DNA of 64,000 nucleotides from Mariniphaga sp. (GTDB lineage: Bacteria; Bacteroidota; Bacteroidia; Bacteroidales; Prolixibacteraceae): assembly GCA_019429205.1 (NCBI GenBank), contig JAHYIT010000004.1:1-64000 (forward strand), given 5' to 3'. Below, piece after piece: positions 29,030 through 38,701 of this stretch (positions are counted from its first letter, which is position 1; the number at the start of each line of letters is the position of its first letter). Below the pieces are notes generated by a model that had not been told where the DNA came from, made no database searches, and worked only from the letters and a program-made list of their open reading frames with translations. The position numbers and the translations under genes are program-made.

Positions 29030-31048
29030 TCAATTCAACTTCTTTTTTACATCTTCGAGCAACTGTTCAGCAGGCAGATATCTCGGGTTAATTTCAAACA
29101 AATTATTTAAAACGGCAAGTGACTCCTCATATTTTTCAACGCGATAAAAATATGTTGCTTCTATTAAAAAGAAGGGTTCAAAATAAGGATGTATTTCTTT
29201 TCCTCTTTTTAAATATTCCTTAAAACCGGAAAAGTCACCGGTTGCCAGTTTGGCTTTTGCCAAATTTACAAACAACCAAACATTCTTAGGTTCTTGTTCA
29301 ATTGCAATTTCAAGCAACTGAATTCCTTCCTGCAAATTTCCGTTTTTTATTTCAGAAATTCCCCGAAAATCTGTTTTATCTGTTCGTTTTACCAGAACAG
29401 CAACCGGATTTCCATGGTGATAATAAGTTTTTAAAATTCCGGAAGGTGCCCAGTTCTTTTTATTAAGCAGAAAAGGATGCAGGTAATTCAAGCCAAAAAT
29501 TCCGTAATCCCAATCCTTTGAACTACGCTCCAAAAACCGGGTATATTCGTATTTGAAGTTGGAGTGATTTTCGAAATAATTCGACAAATTACAATTCATT
29601 GCTACTGCAATCTCCTTTCCGTTAGCCAACTCAAGTAAATCTTCAGCAGCATCTTTTATTGCATGAAAATAGTAATCGTATTCGTAATCACCCCAGGCAT
29701 TTTTGTTTCCACCAACCAATGAGTTAAAATACACATAATCAATTGGAAATGTAGTTGCCTGGTGTTTTAAAGGTAAAACAAGTAGCAGAAAAAAAAAGCC
29801 ATTTAGAGCATACGAAATGTTTCTGTTTTTAAGCTCTATCAATTTTATCAATCTGGAAATTCCAATTACTGAAAGTATTGCAGCCGGAGGCAAAATGAAC
29901 AACATTTGCCTGACTCCGCTATACAAATTGGAACCAATTGCAATCACATAAATGAAAGGAAAAATAAAGGCAAACAAAATAAGACCTTCACTCAATAATT
30001 GCTGTATTCTTTCTATTTTAGAAAAAATAGTTCTGAAAAAAAACCACAGAAAAATTACAAAGCCTGCCAGAATTACGACTGGAGTTGAAATGAGAATCCA
30101 TTTGGGCAAATAGTACCAGGGCAATTGGGTGCTCCACAAAAGTTTTCCTTCAAAAACCTGGCGAATGCTCACTTTGTAATGCTCCATTACTCCAAGGCTT
30201 TCCACCGGATGAACAAAAACATTTTGCAAGGCATAGGGCCAGAACAGCAATCCGGCAAAATAACCAATCAGCAGAATTACTGCCCCCTGGCCCAACAACC
30301 TTACAAAAACGGGTTTAGTTGAAACTATTTGTTTCAGGTAAAAAGGCTTCAAAACAAAATATATAATGATACTTAATCCGAAGTATGCAAAAAGAATAAA
30401 TCCGCCAGCCCTTACAGAAACGGTAAAAGCAATAGCCAGTCCAAGCAAAACGGTTGTTTTCCAGGTTGGCCGGGGAAGTTCTTTCAAAAACCGGATTACC
30501 AGGTACAAACCGGCCATGTAACCGGTTGCAAAAGGAATGTCTTTGAGATTTCCGAATGCCTGCCCGGCCAGTCGGGGCATAAATGCCAAAGCCATTAAAG
30601 TAAAAACTGCAACCAGCCAGGAACCGGAAATTCTTTGGGCAAGCAATCCCGAAAACAATATCAGCAACCAAAAAAAGACGGCACCGGTGAAATGTCTTGT
30701 CAGAAATTCATCTTCAATTTTGATAACCCGGTTAACAAGGGCGGTAAAATTATCCACCGACTGCCCGTAATATTTTAAATTAGTTTGAGGGGTATTAAGG
30801 CAACTTTTATCAGCGCCGAAAGTAAAATACCAGTTCACCACTTTTTTTGCATGGGGATAGTGCAATTGTTCGTCCACATTAACTGCTGCCCAGGGAGCCA
30901 GGAATGCCAAGACTATTGCCAATAAAAGCATCAGTGCCACAAAGGCATTTTTTGCATGTAATATGTGAACAGTACTATTCATAAATTTGCTGAACAAAAT
31001 AGAGTGGCCGGTTTTGAACCTCTTTAAAAATGCGGTAAACATACTCAC
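29030..31048 (-). CDS. Multi-pass PMT/ArnT-like membrane protein with C-terminal TPR-like region (probable start nearer 30982)
   Basis: Many hydrophobic helices; N-terminal WAAVNVDEQLHYPHA loop; C-terminal TPR-like repeats (GISEIKNGNLQEGIQLLEIAIEQEPKNVWLFVNLAKAKLATGDF). Overlaps the GT2 gene. Confidence 0.65.
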   Translation of the reverse strand: MSMFTAFLKRFKTGHSILFSKFMNSTVHILHAKNAFVALMLLLAIVLAFLAPWAAVNVDEQLHYPHAKKVVNWYFTFGADKSCLNTPQTNLKYYGQSVDNFTALVNRVIKIEDEFLTRHFTGAVFFWLLILFSGLLAQRISGSWLVAVFTLMALAFMPRLAGQAFGNLKDIPFATGYMAGLYLVIRFLKELPRPTWKTTVLLGLAIAFTVSVRAGGFILFAYFGLSIIIYFVLKPFYLKQIVSTKPVFVRLLGQGAVILLIGYFAGLLFWPYALQNVFVHPVESLGVMEHYKVSIRQVFEGKLLWSTQLPWYYLPKWILISTPVVILAGFVIFLWFFFRTIFSKIERIQQLLSEGLILFAFIFPFIYVIAIGSNLYSGVRQMLFILPPAAILSVIGISRLIKLIELKNRNISYALNGFFFLLLVLPLKHQATTFPIDYVYFNSLVGGNKNAWGDYEYDYYFHAIKDAAEDLLELANGKEIAVAMNCNLSNYFENHSNFKYEYTRFLERSSKDWDYGIFGLNYLHPFLLNKKNWAPSGILKTYYHHGNPVAVLVKRTDKTDFRGISEIKNGNLQEGIQLLEIAIEQEPKNVWLFVNLAKAKLATGDFSGFKEYLKRGKEIHPYFEPFFLIEATYFYRVEKYEESLAVLNNLFEINPRYLPAEQLLEDVKKKLN

Positions 31049-31889
31049 CGATTAATCCCAAAAATGTGAGTTGTACCGAGCCAAAAAAGCTGATAGCCAA
31101 AAACATGGAGGACCAGCCAATAGGCGCCAGTCCCAAAACTTTGGAAGCAAAAGTGTAAACAATAGCTCCCAAAAAAATGAATACGCCAAGTAATCCAAGA
31201 TAAAGGCAAAATATAATGGGCCATTTCGAAAATGAATAGATAGCATCTGCGGCAAGTGAAAATAGCTTCCGCCGGCTCATTTTGGCCTCACCTTCAGTTC
31301 TGTTTGGCCGGTCGTACAAAATAAATTCGTGCTTGAAACCGATAAAATTACGAATACCAGGGAGATACCTGTTGCGCTCAGAAAACCTAAGCATGGCCTG
31401 GTGAGCCTTTTTATTCATAATACAAAAATTTCCAGTTTGCGCTACCTGCTGGCCTCCCGTAAGCCGGTCGAAAATGCGGTGAAAAATATTAATGTAAAGT
31501 CTTTTCGCGAACTTTTCATTACGAGCCTCGCGCACTGCCGAAACAATGTCAGCACCTGATGCTTTTATCTTTTCATAAAGAACAGGTACAAGGTCTGGCG
31601 GGTCCTGAAAATCGCCGTCCATAATGACCACATACTCACCTTTGGCATAATCGATACCAGCAGTCATGGCTGGTTGAAGCCCGTAATTTCTCGAAAGGGA
31701 AACAATTTTAAGCTGATGGTTTTTCTCGCGAAATTTCATCAGCTTTTTCAATGTGTTATCGGTACTACCATCGTCAACACAAACAACCTCAAACTCTTCC
31801 CCGGTTTTTTCCAAAGCTTCCCAGAGTTCAGAAAGCAACCGTTTTACCAACAATTCTTCGTTAAATAATGGAATGACGACCGAAATCAT
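30975..31889 (-). CDS. Glycosyltransferase family 2 (dolichyl-phosphate mannosyltransferase/GtrB-like)
   Basis: MISVVIPLFNEELLVKRLL...VVCVDDGSTDNTL...VVIMDGDFQDPPDLVP; two C-terminal TM helices. Confidence 0.9.
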   Translation of the reverse strand: MISVVIPLFNEELLVKRLLSELWEALEKTGEEFEVVCVDDGSTDNTLKKLMKFREKNHQLKIVSLSRNYGLQPAMTAGIDYAKGEYVVIMDGDFQDPPDLVPVLYEKIKASGADIVSAVREARNEKFAKRLYINIFHRIFDRLTGGQQVAQTGNFCIMNKKAHQAMLRFSERNRYLPGIRNFIGFKHEFILYDRPNRTEGEAKMSRRKLFSLAADAIYSFSKWPIIFCLYLGLLGVFIFLGAIVYTFASKVLGLAPIGWSSMFLAISFFGSVQLTFLGLIGEYVYRIFKEVQNRPLYFVQQIYE

Positions 31890-31899
31890 AACTAAAAAA

Positions 31900-33240
31900 T
31901 TAAGTTTTATGTTGAGTTCCGGGCAAAGGAACAGGAAATCCCATGTTCACAGGGCCCATTTCATATACCTCAGGTCCAAGCCTTTCGGTTGAGTTCATCA
32001 TATCTTCCCAGGTAACTTTCTGACCGGTGTAAGCAGCCGTTCTGGCCATAATTGCGGTGAGCGTGGAAACAGCAGTCCGTTCAGCTTCTACTACCGGTTT
32101 GTTGGTGCGAATAGCTGTTACCAAATCGATATGTTCCTGAACGTAAGGCGAAACTTCCACAATTCCGGTGGATTTACCATCTTTGTTTTTGGGATAATCA
32201 TATTGCCATTTTATGGTTCCATCAGAATTATAAATGGTATTTTTACAGTTTGTGTAGCCTTCGGTTCCCATCACCAATTCGCCCAGGGTATTGGCACACC
32301 CGTCAATCTGGCGCGACATACTGTGCGAAAAAACACCGTTCCCAAATTCAAAATCGATGCTGAAAAAATCATACTGATCGCCGGTAAGCCTGCGAACCCT
32401 GCTGCCAAATCCTATGGCACTTTCAGGATGTTTTCCCAAAAACCAATTCACAATATCTATATTGTGCACATGTGTATCGAGGATGTGATCGCCGCAAAGC
32501 CAGCAGAAGTTGTTCCAGTTCCGAAGCATATATTCCATATCGCTCCAACCTTCTTCGCGGGTACGGAACCAAACATGCGACTGCAACCACCAGGCTTTGG
32601 CTGATGTAATTTCACCAATGGCTCCTGAAGCTATCTGCCGGTATGTTTCCACATAATCGCGCTGGTGACGGCGTTGGGTGCCAGTGACAACAGACAATCC
32701 CATATTTTCAGCCTTTTTCGAAGTGGCGATTATTTGCCGTGCGCCCACCGGATCTACACAAACAGGTTTTTCCATAAAAACATGTTTTTTTGCCTGAATT
32801 GCTGCATCGAAATGCACCGGTCTGAAGTGTGGCGGTGTAGCTAAAATTACCACGTCCAAATCAACATCCAGCAATTCTTTGTAGGCATCGAAACCCCAAA
32901 AGCAGTTTCCTTTTGGCACTACAACTTTTTGTTTTTCAAGTTTGGAATGGCAGTCCCAAACCTTATCCTCAAAAACATCAGCCAGGGCAACCAGTTCCAG
33001 GTCGTTGCCGGCAGCCAGAAAATTGAGTGCAGCGCCGGTTCCACGATTTCCGCAGCCCACCAGTCCGGCGCGCAATTTTGCTCCATCGGGGGCTTTGTTT
33101 AAAAGTGGAGGAAAGGCGTAATCAACCGGTTTACTTTTATTGCTGCAGGAATTCAGGGCACTTATGCCAGCCAGTCCGGCGGCCCCAATAAGTGCTGACC
33201 TTTCCAGGAAATTCCTGCGAGAAAGTTGATTCTTTTCCAT
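31900..33240 (-). CDS. Gfo/Idh/MocA family oxidoreductase with Tat-type signal
   Basis: LSRRNFLERSALIGAAGLAG; RAGLVGCGNRGTGAALNF; KKHVFMEKPVCVDPVGARQI. Confidence 0.92.
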   Translation of the reverse strand: MEKNQLSRRNFLERSALIGAAGLAGISALNSCSNKSKPVDYAFPPLLNKAPDGAKLRAGLVGCGNRGTGAALNFLAAGNDLELVALADVFEDKVWDCHSKLEKQKVVVPKGNCFWGFDAYKELLDVDLDVVILATPPHFRPVHFDAAIQAKKHVFMEKPVCVDPVGARQIIATSKKAENMGLSVVTGTQRRHQRDYVETYRQIASGAIGEITSAKAWWLQSHVWFRTREEGWSDMEYMLRNWNNFCWLCGDHILDTHVHNIDIVNWFLGKHPESAIGFGSRVRRLTGDQYDFFSIDFEFGNGVFSHSMSRQIDGCANTLGELVMGTEGYTNCKNTIYNSDGTIKWQYDYPKNKDGKSTGIVEVSPYVQEHIDLVTAIRTNKPVVEAERTAVSTLTAIMARTAAYTGQKVTWEDMMNSTERLGPEVYEMGPVNMGFPVPLPGTQHKT

Positions 33241-33246
33241 GGTATA

Positions 33247-34773
33247 TTATTTTTTGGTTGTTTCTGAATTTAATTCTTCCGGATCGTATTCGCAGATAAC
33301 CCTAAAGCCAACATGGTTGCAGTCGGAATACCACCAAATACTTTTTGGTATCTGCGGGTCAGTTTCCAACCACTCTTTGGTTCGGGTAAAATCGCGCCGT
33401 GCAACCCTCAAATCTTTAGCTGAATTTTTAAATGAACCTCCTCTTATCACATATTCAAGACCTTCTCTGGGGCCTCGGGGATTTTTTACCACTCCCTGCG
33501 GGTATTTTGCATAAACCTGAGGGTCGTAATAATCGAGACAAAACTCGGCCACATTGCCCAGCATGTTTTTCAGCCCAAAAGGATTGGGACTGACAAGCAT
33601 TGGGGGCTGTGTTCGGTACGGACTGTTTTCCTGATAAATTACATACGTATTAATTACCGCAGTGTCAGGACCAAATACCTTATTCCAAAGCCCGTCCCGT
33701 TCAAAATCTTTGGGTGAACCTTCAAAAAAGTATGGCCCGGCAGTACCGCCACGTGCAGCAAACTCCCATTCTGCTTCGGTTGGCAGCCGGTATTTTTTCC
33801 CGGTTACACTGCTTAGCCAGCGGCAATAAGTTTCTGCGGAATGATGAGTCATGGTAATGGCCGGGCGGGTTCCCATTCCCCAGCCCTGGTCGGGAGCTCC
33901 CCAGGGAGGTGTTGCACCCGAGATACCATCAACCTCTTCATCAACATCAGCATCAGCCTCTTTCCTGCCTTGCGAACTGGTTGCATTGAAAAAGGCCAGG
34001 TATTCATTCCAGGTAACCTCCACTTCAGCCATCCAGAAACTTTTTACCTCCACCTCGCGCACCGGTCCTTCATTTGCTCTGCGATAAGGTTCATCTGCAG
34101 GGCTTCCCATCTTAAACTGCCCGCCCTCAATGGCTTTCATGGCAAAGGAAACGGTTGTGCCCGGTATCTGCTCAACAAAATCTTCAAATGCAGTAACAGT
34201 GGCTGGTTCATTAAATAATTCGTCAGGTGAAACCACTGTTTGTTCCATGGTTAAGGTTGGCTCTCCACGGTAATGACCAACATTAAGGTGACATTTTACA
34301 CAGGAGTTATTTTCCGGAGCCCTCAGGTATTTTAAGTGTGATTCTGCTCCAATTGCGTCTAAAGTTGAAGGAAATAAATTGGTGTGGCACTTTTTACAAC
34401 CATCTTCATAAACGAAACGTTTTGATGCTTCAACCGTACGTTTGGCTTCCCAGTCTATTTCATCCATATCTTTTGTCACGAAAACATACAAATCGTGAAA
34501 TCCGTGGTAAGCTTTGCGGTAAAGGAAATAAGCACCTTGATCTTCGGGCGGAAGATGACAATCAACACATTTGGCCGATACACCGGTGCGGTTACTGTTA
34601 TGGGCCGAAAGTAAAAATGTGGCATCGGCATGAGGATGTACATGGCATGATGCACAAAATTCATCTGTTGAAGTATATTCAATGGTTTTTTTGGAAAGTG
34701 CCAAAAATAATATCGCGGACAAACCGCCCACAATAAAAATTAAATAATGCTTTCGACTAATTTTACCATGCAT
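33247..34773 (-). CDS. NapC/NirT-like tetraheme cytochrome c fused to a SUMF1/FGE-like domain
   Basis: N-terminal TM; four CxxCH motifs (CASCH, CVDCH, CKKCH, CVKCH); then GGQFKMGSPADEPYRRANEGPVREVEVKSFWMAEVEVTWNEYLAF...YRLPTEAEWEFAARGG. Confidence 0.88.
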   Translation of the reverse strand: MHGKISRKHYLIFIVGGLSAILFLALSKKTIEYTSTDEFCASCHVHPHADATFLLSAHNSNRTGVSAKCVDCHLPPEDQGAYFLYRKAYHGFHDLYVFVTKDMDEIDWEAKRTVEASKRFVYEDGCKKCHTNLFPSTLDAIGAESHLKYLRAPENNSCVKCHLNVGHYRGEPTLTMEQTVVSPDELFNEPATVTAFEDFVEQIPGTTVSFAMKAIEGGQFKMGSPADEPYRRANEGPVREVEVKSFWMAEVEVTWNEYLAFFNATSSQGRKEADADVDEEVDGISGATPPWGAPDQGWGMGTRPAITMTHHSAETYCRWLSSVTGKKYRLPTEAEWEFAARGGTAGPYFFEGSPKDFERDGLWNKVFGPDTAVINTYVIYQENSPYRTQPPMLVSPNPFGLKNMLGNVAEFCLDYYDPQVYAKYPQGVVKNPRGPREGLEYVIRGGSFKNSAKDLRVARRDFTRTKEWLETDPQIPKSIWWYSDCNHVGFRVICEYDPEELNSETTKK

Positions 34774-35006
34774 TTTTACTGTATTTTCCTCAATAATACA
34801 ATTCCTCTATTATCTCATTATTAACTGTGGCAGTATTTATAGCTTACCAAATACTTAATTTATAATTAATTATTGAATTATGTAATTGAATTTCATTCTA
34901 TTAAAAAAATCATAAAAAAGAAAAAAATAAGGAAAACTTTCCTGGAAAAGATTATTTTTGAGCTTAAAATAATTCGGAATTAAGATTGAAGTTATATTAA
35001 TTTTTT

Positions 35007-37529
35007 ATGAGTAACAAAGTAAAATACTGTATCCCGCTTGTGTTTTATTTGGTGATAGCCTTGGTATTTTTATCCGAAAAATCTTATGCAAAAGAATTTT
35101 CAGAAACTTCATTTCTGATAGCAAAAATTCAGCCTTTGAACTTAAACAACCAGCAATTCTGGAATTTCCTGCAATCAAACAACAATTCTGGAATGCAACT
35201 CGATTTAACCGAAGAAAATGGTGAAATTACAATTACCGGAAGCCAAAATAATTTCAATGTCATTCTTGAGAAAATAAACCAGTTCATAACAACTGATTCT
35301 GCAAAGGTAATTCCTGTTTTTATTCAGTTTGAAGGAGAAATTCGGGTTCTCGATTCCATCATCAGCCATTCGGAAATTGCACCACATATTTTCTACCTTC
35401 CACGGGGAGAAGCCTGGCCAACACTGGAGTACCTGATTCAGGCAGACCGGCGTGTTTTGTTTTTTGTTTCAGGAAATGTTGAAAATCAGGGGCGAACACT
35501 GCATTTTACAGATGATTATATCTTCCAAATATCGGCAGACAGGGTAAATACAGGAATAAGCAGCAAAACCAATCTGGAGTTGTTTCTGGTAAAAGATTTT
35601 GAAAAACTGCCGGTCAATACAGTACCAGACAGCAATATTCAAAACCTGGTTCCTGATTATATCAATTTTTTACTCGAAAGCTGGACACGTTATGGGAAGA
35701 AGCCAAATTTTATATTTGTTGGTGATGAAATTTTAAATTTCAATTTTATTATTTCACAATTAAATTCATTTACCTGGATAACAGGAACCATAAGGGGAGC
35801 AGGAAAAACATTTGAAAAAGTATATTGGAAAAACCCGGAAGTTTCGGTTACAGGAGGCAGGTTTAGTTTTCCTTACCGGGGAGGAGATGAATTAACCCTT
35901 ACTCCTTTCGTGCCTGGTTACCGGATGATGCCTGAACAAATTATTGTAACGGGCGAGATGGAAGTTCCTGAAAGTTATCAAATTATGGCAAATCCGCTTC
36001 AACTCAGCCAGGGACTTACAGGCAGTTTTCATTTTAATGAGGAAATTCAGAATGTATTATTTCCTGAAAAAACATATTCAGGAGAAAACTTCTCTTTCAT
36101 CCAGGATATTGAGCGGGGAACCGTACTGCGCCTTCCTGAAAAATCGAATGTAAACCTTGGGTCTCCTGAAGTTTTTGGGCTCAGAAACAGCAGTTTTACA
36201 GTAAGCTGTTTTGTAAAGTTTAGTGAAATTCTGGAATTTGGCGACAACGCAGTGTTGGGAAACTATGAAAGTGAATACCGCCGCGGACTTCATTTGATTC
36301 TCAGGTCGGGGCATCCCTATTTTGGGCTATGGGCAAACGATTATATTTCTGAAGAAAAACTGGAACCCAACATTTGGTACCACATGGTTTGGCGGTACAT
36401 TCTTGAAACCGGAGAACAAGCCATATTTTTGAACGGACGAAATATTGGCAGTTCCGAAGGGCACCCGCCCTTTTCAGGTACCGGCGAAATTCATCTTGGA
36501 AGCGCACTTTCGCAGGGTGCAAGTTTACGCGGTTATATCGACGATTTGCATTTCTGGAACCGCCCGCTGGGATTCGAAGAAATAACCAGGTTGGCGCTGA
36601 ATGAAGAAGTTAAAACAGTGGAAGAATTCAAATCAACCCGAAGTTTAAAGGAGGGAAAGGCATTTAAAACTGCACTGGTTTTTATGGCAATTTTTCTTAT
36701 TGCGGTAATTTTGTATTTCATTTTTCGAAAAAAGAAAACCTCAATGGAGGGCCATTCTGTTTGGGTACCCGAAAAAAATGCAGCAAACCAGATTCGCCTT
36801 TTTGGAGGGTTTAAAGCTATTGACCGTCAAGGGAATGACATTTCGTCACTATTCACGCCAAAAGTAAAGGAGTTGTTTTTATTTATCCTGACTGCCACTT
36901 TGAAAAATCAAAACGGATCATCAGTTTCTGATATTGATGACCAGCTTTGGAGTGGTCTTCCGGCAAAAAAAGTAGCCAATAACCGGGCGGTAACTTTGAA
37001 TAAACTGCGTAAAATATTACAAAAATTTGATGGTGTTGAAATAGTCACTCAAAACGGGCATTTACTGGCAAAAACCGAAAAATCATTTTTTTGTGATTAT
37101 GCTGAAGCCTACAGACTATGCCACATTTCAGGCGGAATGGACAAAACACAACTGGAATCCTTTTTCCATCTGGTAAAAAGTGGCCGGTTTTTAAAAGGCC
37201 TGAATTGGGACTGGCTCGATGAAATCAGAGGATACGCAGGAAATCAGGTAATTGACAATCTTTTAAAACTGGCAGTTTATTATAATAACACGAACGATTT
37301 ACCCAAAATGGACGCTTTGGCCAAACGAATTCTGGAATACGACGATCTAAACGAGGAAGCTATCTGGCTACAGAACTGGGCATTACAACAAATGAACAAT
37401 ACTCATCAGGCCCGTTTCCATTTTGAATCTTTTTGTTCAAAATATAAAAATACCCTGGGAGAAGCATACCCTTTGAATTTTGAACAGTTTAACGCGCATT
37501 TTACTGATTTGCTTAAAATGAACAGCTGA
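35007..37529 (+). CDS. Membrane-anchored regulator: signal peptide, LamG-like extracytoplasmic domain, TM, cytoplasmic SARP/winged-HTH-like plus BTAD-like domain
   Basis: LamG-like FTVSCFVKFSEILEF...NIWYHMVWRYILETGEQAIFLNG...GYIDDLHFWNRPL; TM ALVFMAIFLIAVILYFIFRKKK; IRLFGGFKAIDRQGNDISSLFTPKVKELFLFILTATLKNQNGSSVSDIDDQLW...NNRAVTLNKLRKIL. Confidence 0.75.
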   Translation: MSNKVKYCIPLVFYLVIALVFLSEKSYAKEFSETSFLIAKIQPLNLNNQQFWNFLQSNNNSGMQLDLTEENGEITITGSQNNFNVILEKINQFITTDSAKVIPVFIQFEGEIRVLDSIISHSEIAPHIFYLPRGEAWPTLEYLIQADRRVLFFVSGNVENQGRTLHFTDDYIFQISADRVNTGISSKTNLELFLVKDFEKLPVNTVPDSNIQNLVPDYINFLLESWTRYGKKPNFIFVGDEILNFNFIISQLNSFTWITGTIRGAGKTFEKVYWKNPEVSVTGGRFSFPYRGGDELTLTPFVPGYRMMPEQIIVTGEMEVPESYQIMANPLQLSQGLTGSFHFNEEIQNVLFPEKTYSGENFSFIQDIERGTVLRLPEKSNVNLGSPEVFGLRNSSFTVSCFVKFSEILEFGDNAVLGNYESEYRRGLHLILRSGHPYFGLWANDYISEEKLEPNIWYHMVWRYILETGEQAIFLNGRNIGSSEGHPPFSGTGEIHLGSALSQGASLRGYIDDLHFWNRPLGFEEITRLALNEEVKTVEEFKSTRSLKEGKAFKTALVFMAIFLIAVILYFIFRKKKTSMEGHSVWVPEKNAANQIRLFGGFKAIDRQGNDISSLFTPKVKELFLFILTATLKNQNGSSVSDIDDQLWSGLPAKKVANNRAVTLNKLRKILQKFDGVEIVTQNGHLLAKTEKSFFCDYAEAYRLCHISGGMDKTQLESFFHLVKSGRFLKGLNWDWLDEIRGYAGNQVIDNLLKLAVYYNNTNDLPKMDALAKRILEYDDLNEEAIWLQNWALQQMNNTHQARFHFESFCSKYKNTLGEAYPLNFEQFNAHFTDLLKMNS

Positions 37530-37544
37530 TTTTAAATTGTTTCT

Positions 37545-38333
37545 ATGAACGAAAAAAATTTCCCGGTTTTTAATGCGGTTATTTTCGACCTCGACGGTGT
37601 GATTACCAAAACAGCTGTGACGCACGCAGCCGCCTGGAAAAAAATGTTCGATGAATATCTTCATACACGTGAAGAAAAACATAGTGAACCATTTAAGGAA
37701 TTTACCAGGAAGGATTACCTGGATTATGTTGATGGGAAACCGCGATACAACGGAGTGGCTTCTTTTTTGAAATGGCGCGGAATTGATCTGCCCTGGGGTT
37801 CGCCGGAAGACAGTCCGGAAAGTGAAACCGTTTGCGGGTTGGGAAACAGGAAAAACAAAACATTCAACGAAGTACTGAAAAGGGACGGCGCTGAAGTTTA
37901 TCCTTCGTCTGAAAAATTGTTGCTTGAATTAAAGAATGCCGGCGTGAAGCTGGGCGTGGCCTCATCGAGCAAAAACTGCAAAGCCGTGCTGGAAGCTGTG
38001 AATTTGCTTCACCTGTTTGAAGCGCGGGTTGACGGTGTTGTTTCTGCAGAACTCGGGCTGAAAGGAAAACCCGAGCCGGATATTTTCACCAAAGCCTGCG
38101 AAAACCTGGGAGTAATACCCGAAAACTCCATTGTTGTGGAAGATGCTGTATCAGGCGTTCAGGCAGGTGCAAAAGGAAATTTTGGTCTTACTCTGGGAAT
38201 TGCCCGCGAAGGAAATGCAGAAGAATTGCAAAATAACGGGGCCGATTATGTGGTAACCGATCTGGAAGAAGTGAATGGAATTGAAGGTTTAAATGAACTG
38301 TTTTCTAAATTTCGTAAAAAAATTCATCCTTAA
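37545..38333 (+). CDS. Beta-phosphoglucomutase-like HAD hydrolase
   Basis: AVIFDLDGVITKTAVTHAAAWKKMFDEYL; GVASSSKNCKAVLEA; VVEDAVSGVQAGAKGNFG. Confidence 0.88.
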   Translation: MNEKNFPVFNAVIFDLDGVITKTAVTHAAAWKKMFDEYLHTREEKHSEPFKEFTRKDYLDYVDGKPRYNGVASFLKWRGIDLPWGSPEDSPESETVCGLGNRKNKTFNEVLKRDGAEVYPSSEKLLLELKNAGVKLGVASSSKNCKAVLEAVNLLHLFEARVDGVVSAELGLKGKPEPDIFTKACENLGVIPENSIVVEDAVSGVQAGAKGNFGLTLGIAREGNAEELQNNGADYVVTDLEEVNGIEGLNELFSKFRKKIHP

Positions 38334-38701
38334 CTTATTTCCTGAACACTTTTTTGCAAAAAATCGCGGGTGTAATAATCCTCATCCACAATTTCGCCAT
38401 TCCAGACCACAATGTCGAGATCGATGGTTCGCGGACCAAATTTGGGCGCCGAACGATCACGACCCATCTGATCTTCAATATTTTTTAAAAGCCGGTTTAA
38501 TTGTTCCCTGTTCAACCCGGTTTGAATTTTTACAGCGCCGTTGGTAAAATTAGCCTGATTTTCAATTCCGATAGGTTTGGTTTTCAGCAAAGAAGAAATC
38601 TTTAAAATTTCAACTTCCTGCACCAAAACTTCCAGCATTTTTGAAATATTTTCTTCGGCTTTGATGTTGGAGCCGATGCCAACGATTGCTGTGTTAGTCA
38701 T
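38330..38701 (-). CDS. folK: 2-amino-4-hydroxy-6-hydroxymethyldihydropteridine pyrophosphokinase
   Basis: AIVGIGSNIKAEENI...FTNGAVKIQTGL...GRDRSAPKFGPRTIDLDIVVW. Confidence 0.92.
   Translation of the reverse strand: MTNTAIVGIGSNIKAEENISKMLEVLVQEVEILKISSLLKTKPIGIENQANFTNGAVKIQTGLNREQLNRLLKNIEDQMGRDRSAPKFGPRTIDLDIVVWNGEIVDEDYYTRDFLQKSVQEIS

Noticed and set aside
33247-34773. Calling the SUMF1-like domain a sulfatase-maturating FGE for the sulfatase at 48.7 kb
   Set aside because: The expected active-site Cys pair is absent in RGGSFKNSAKDLRVARRDF, so function as FGE is not supported.
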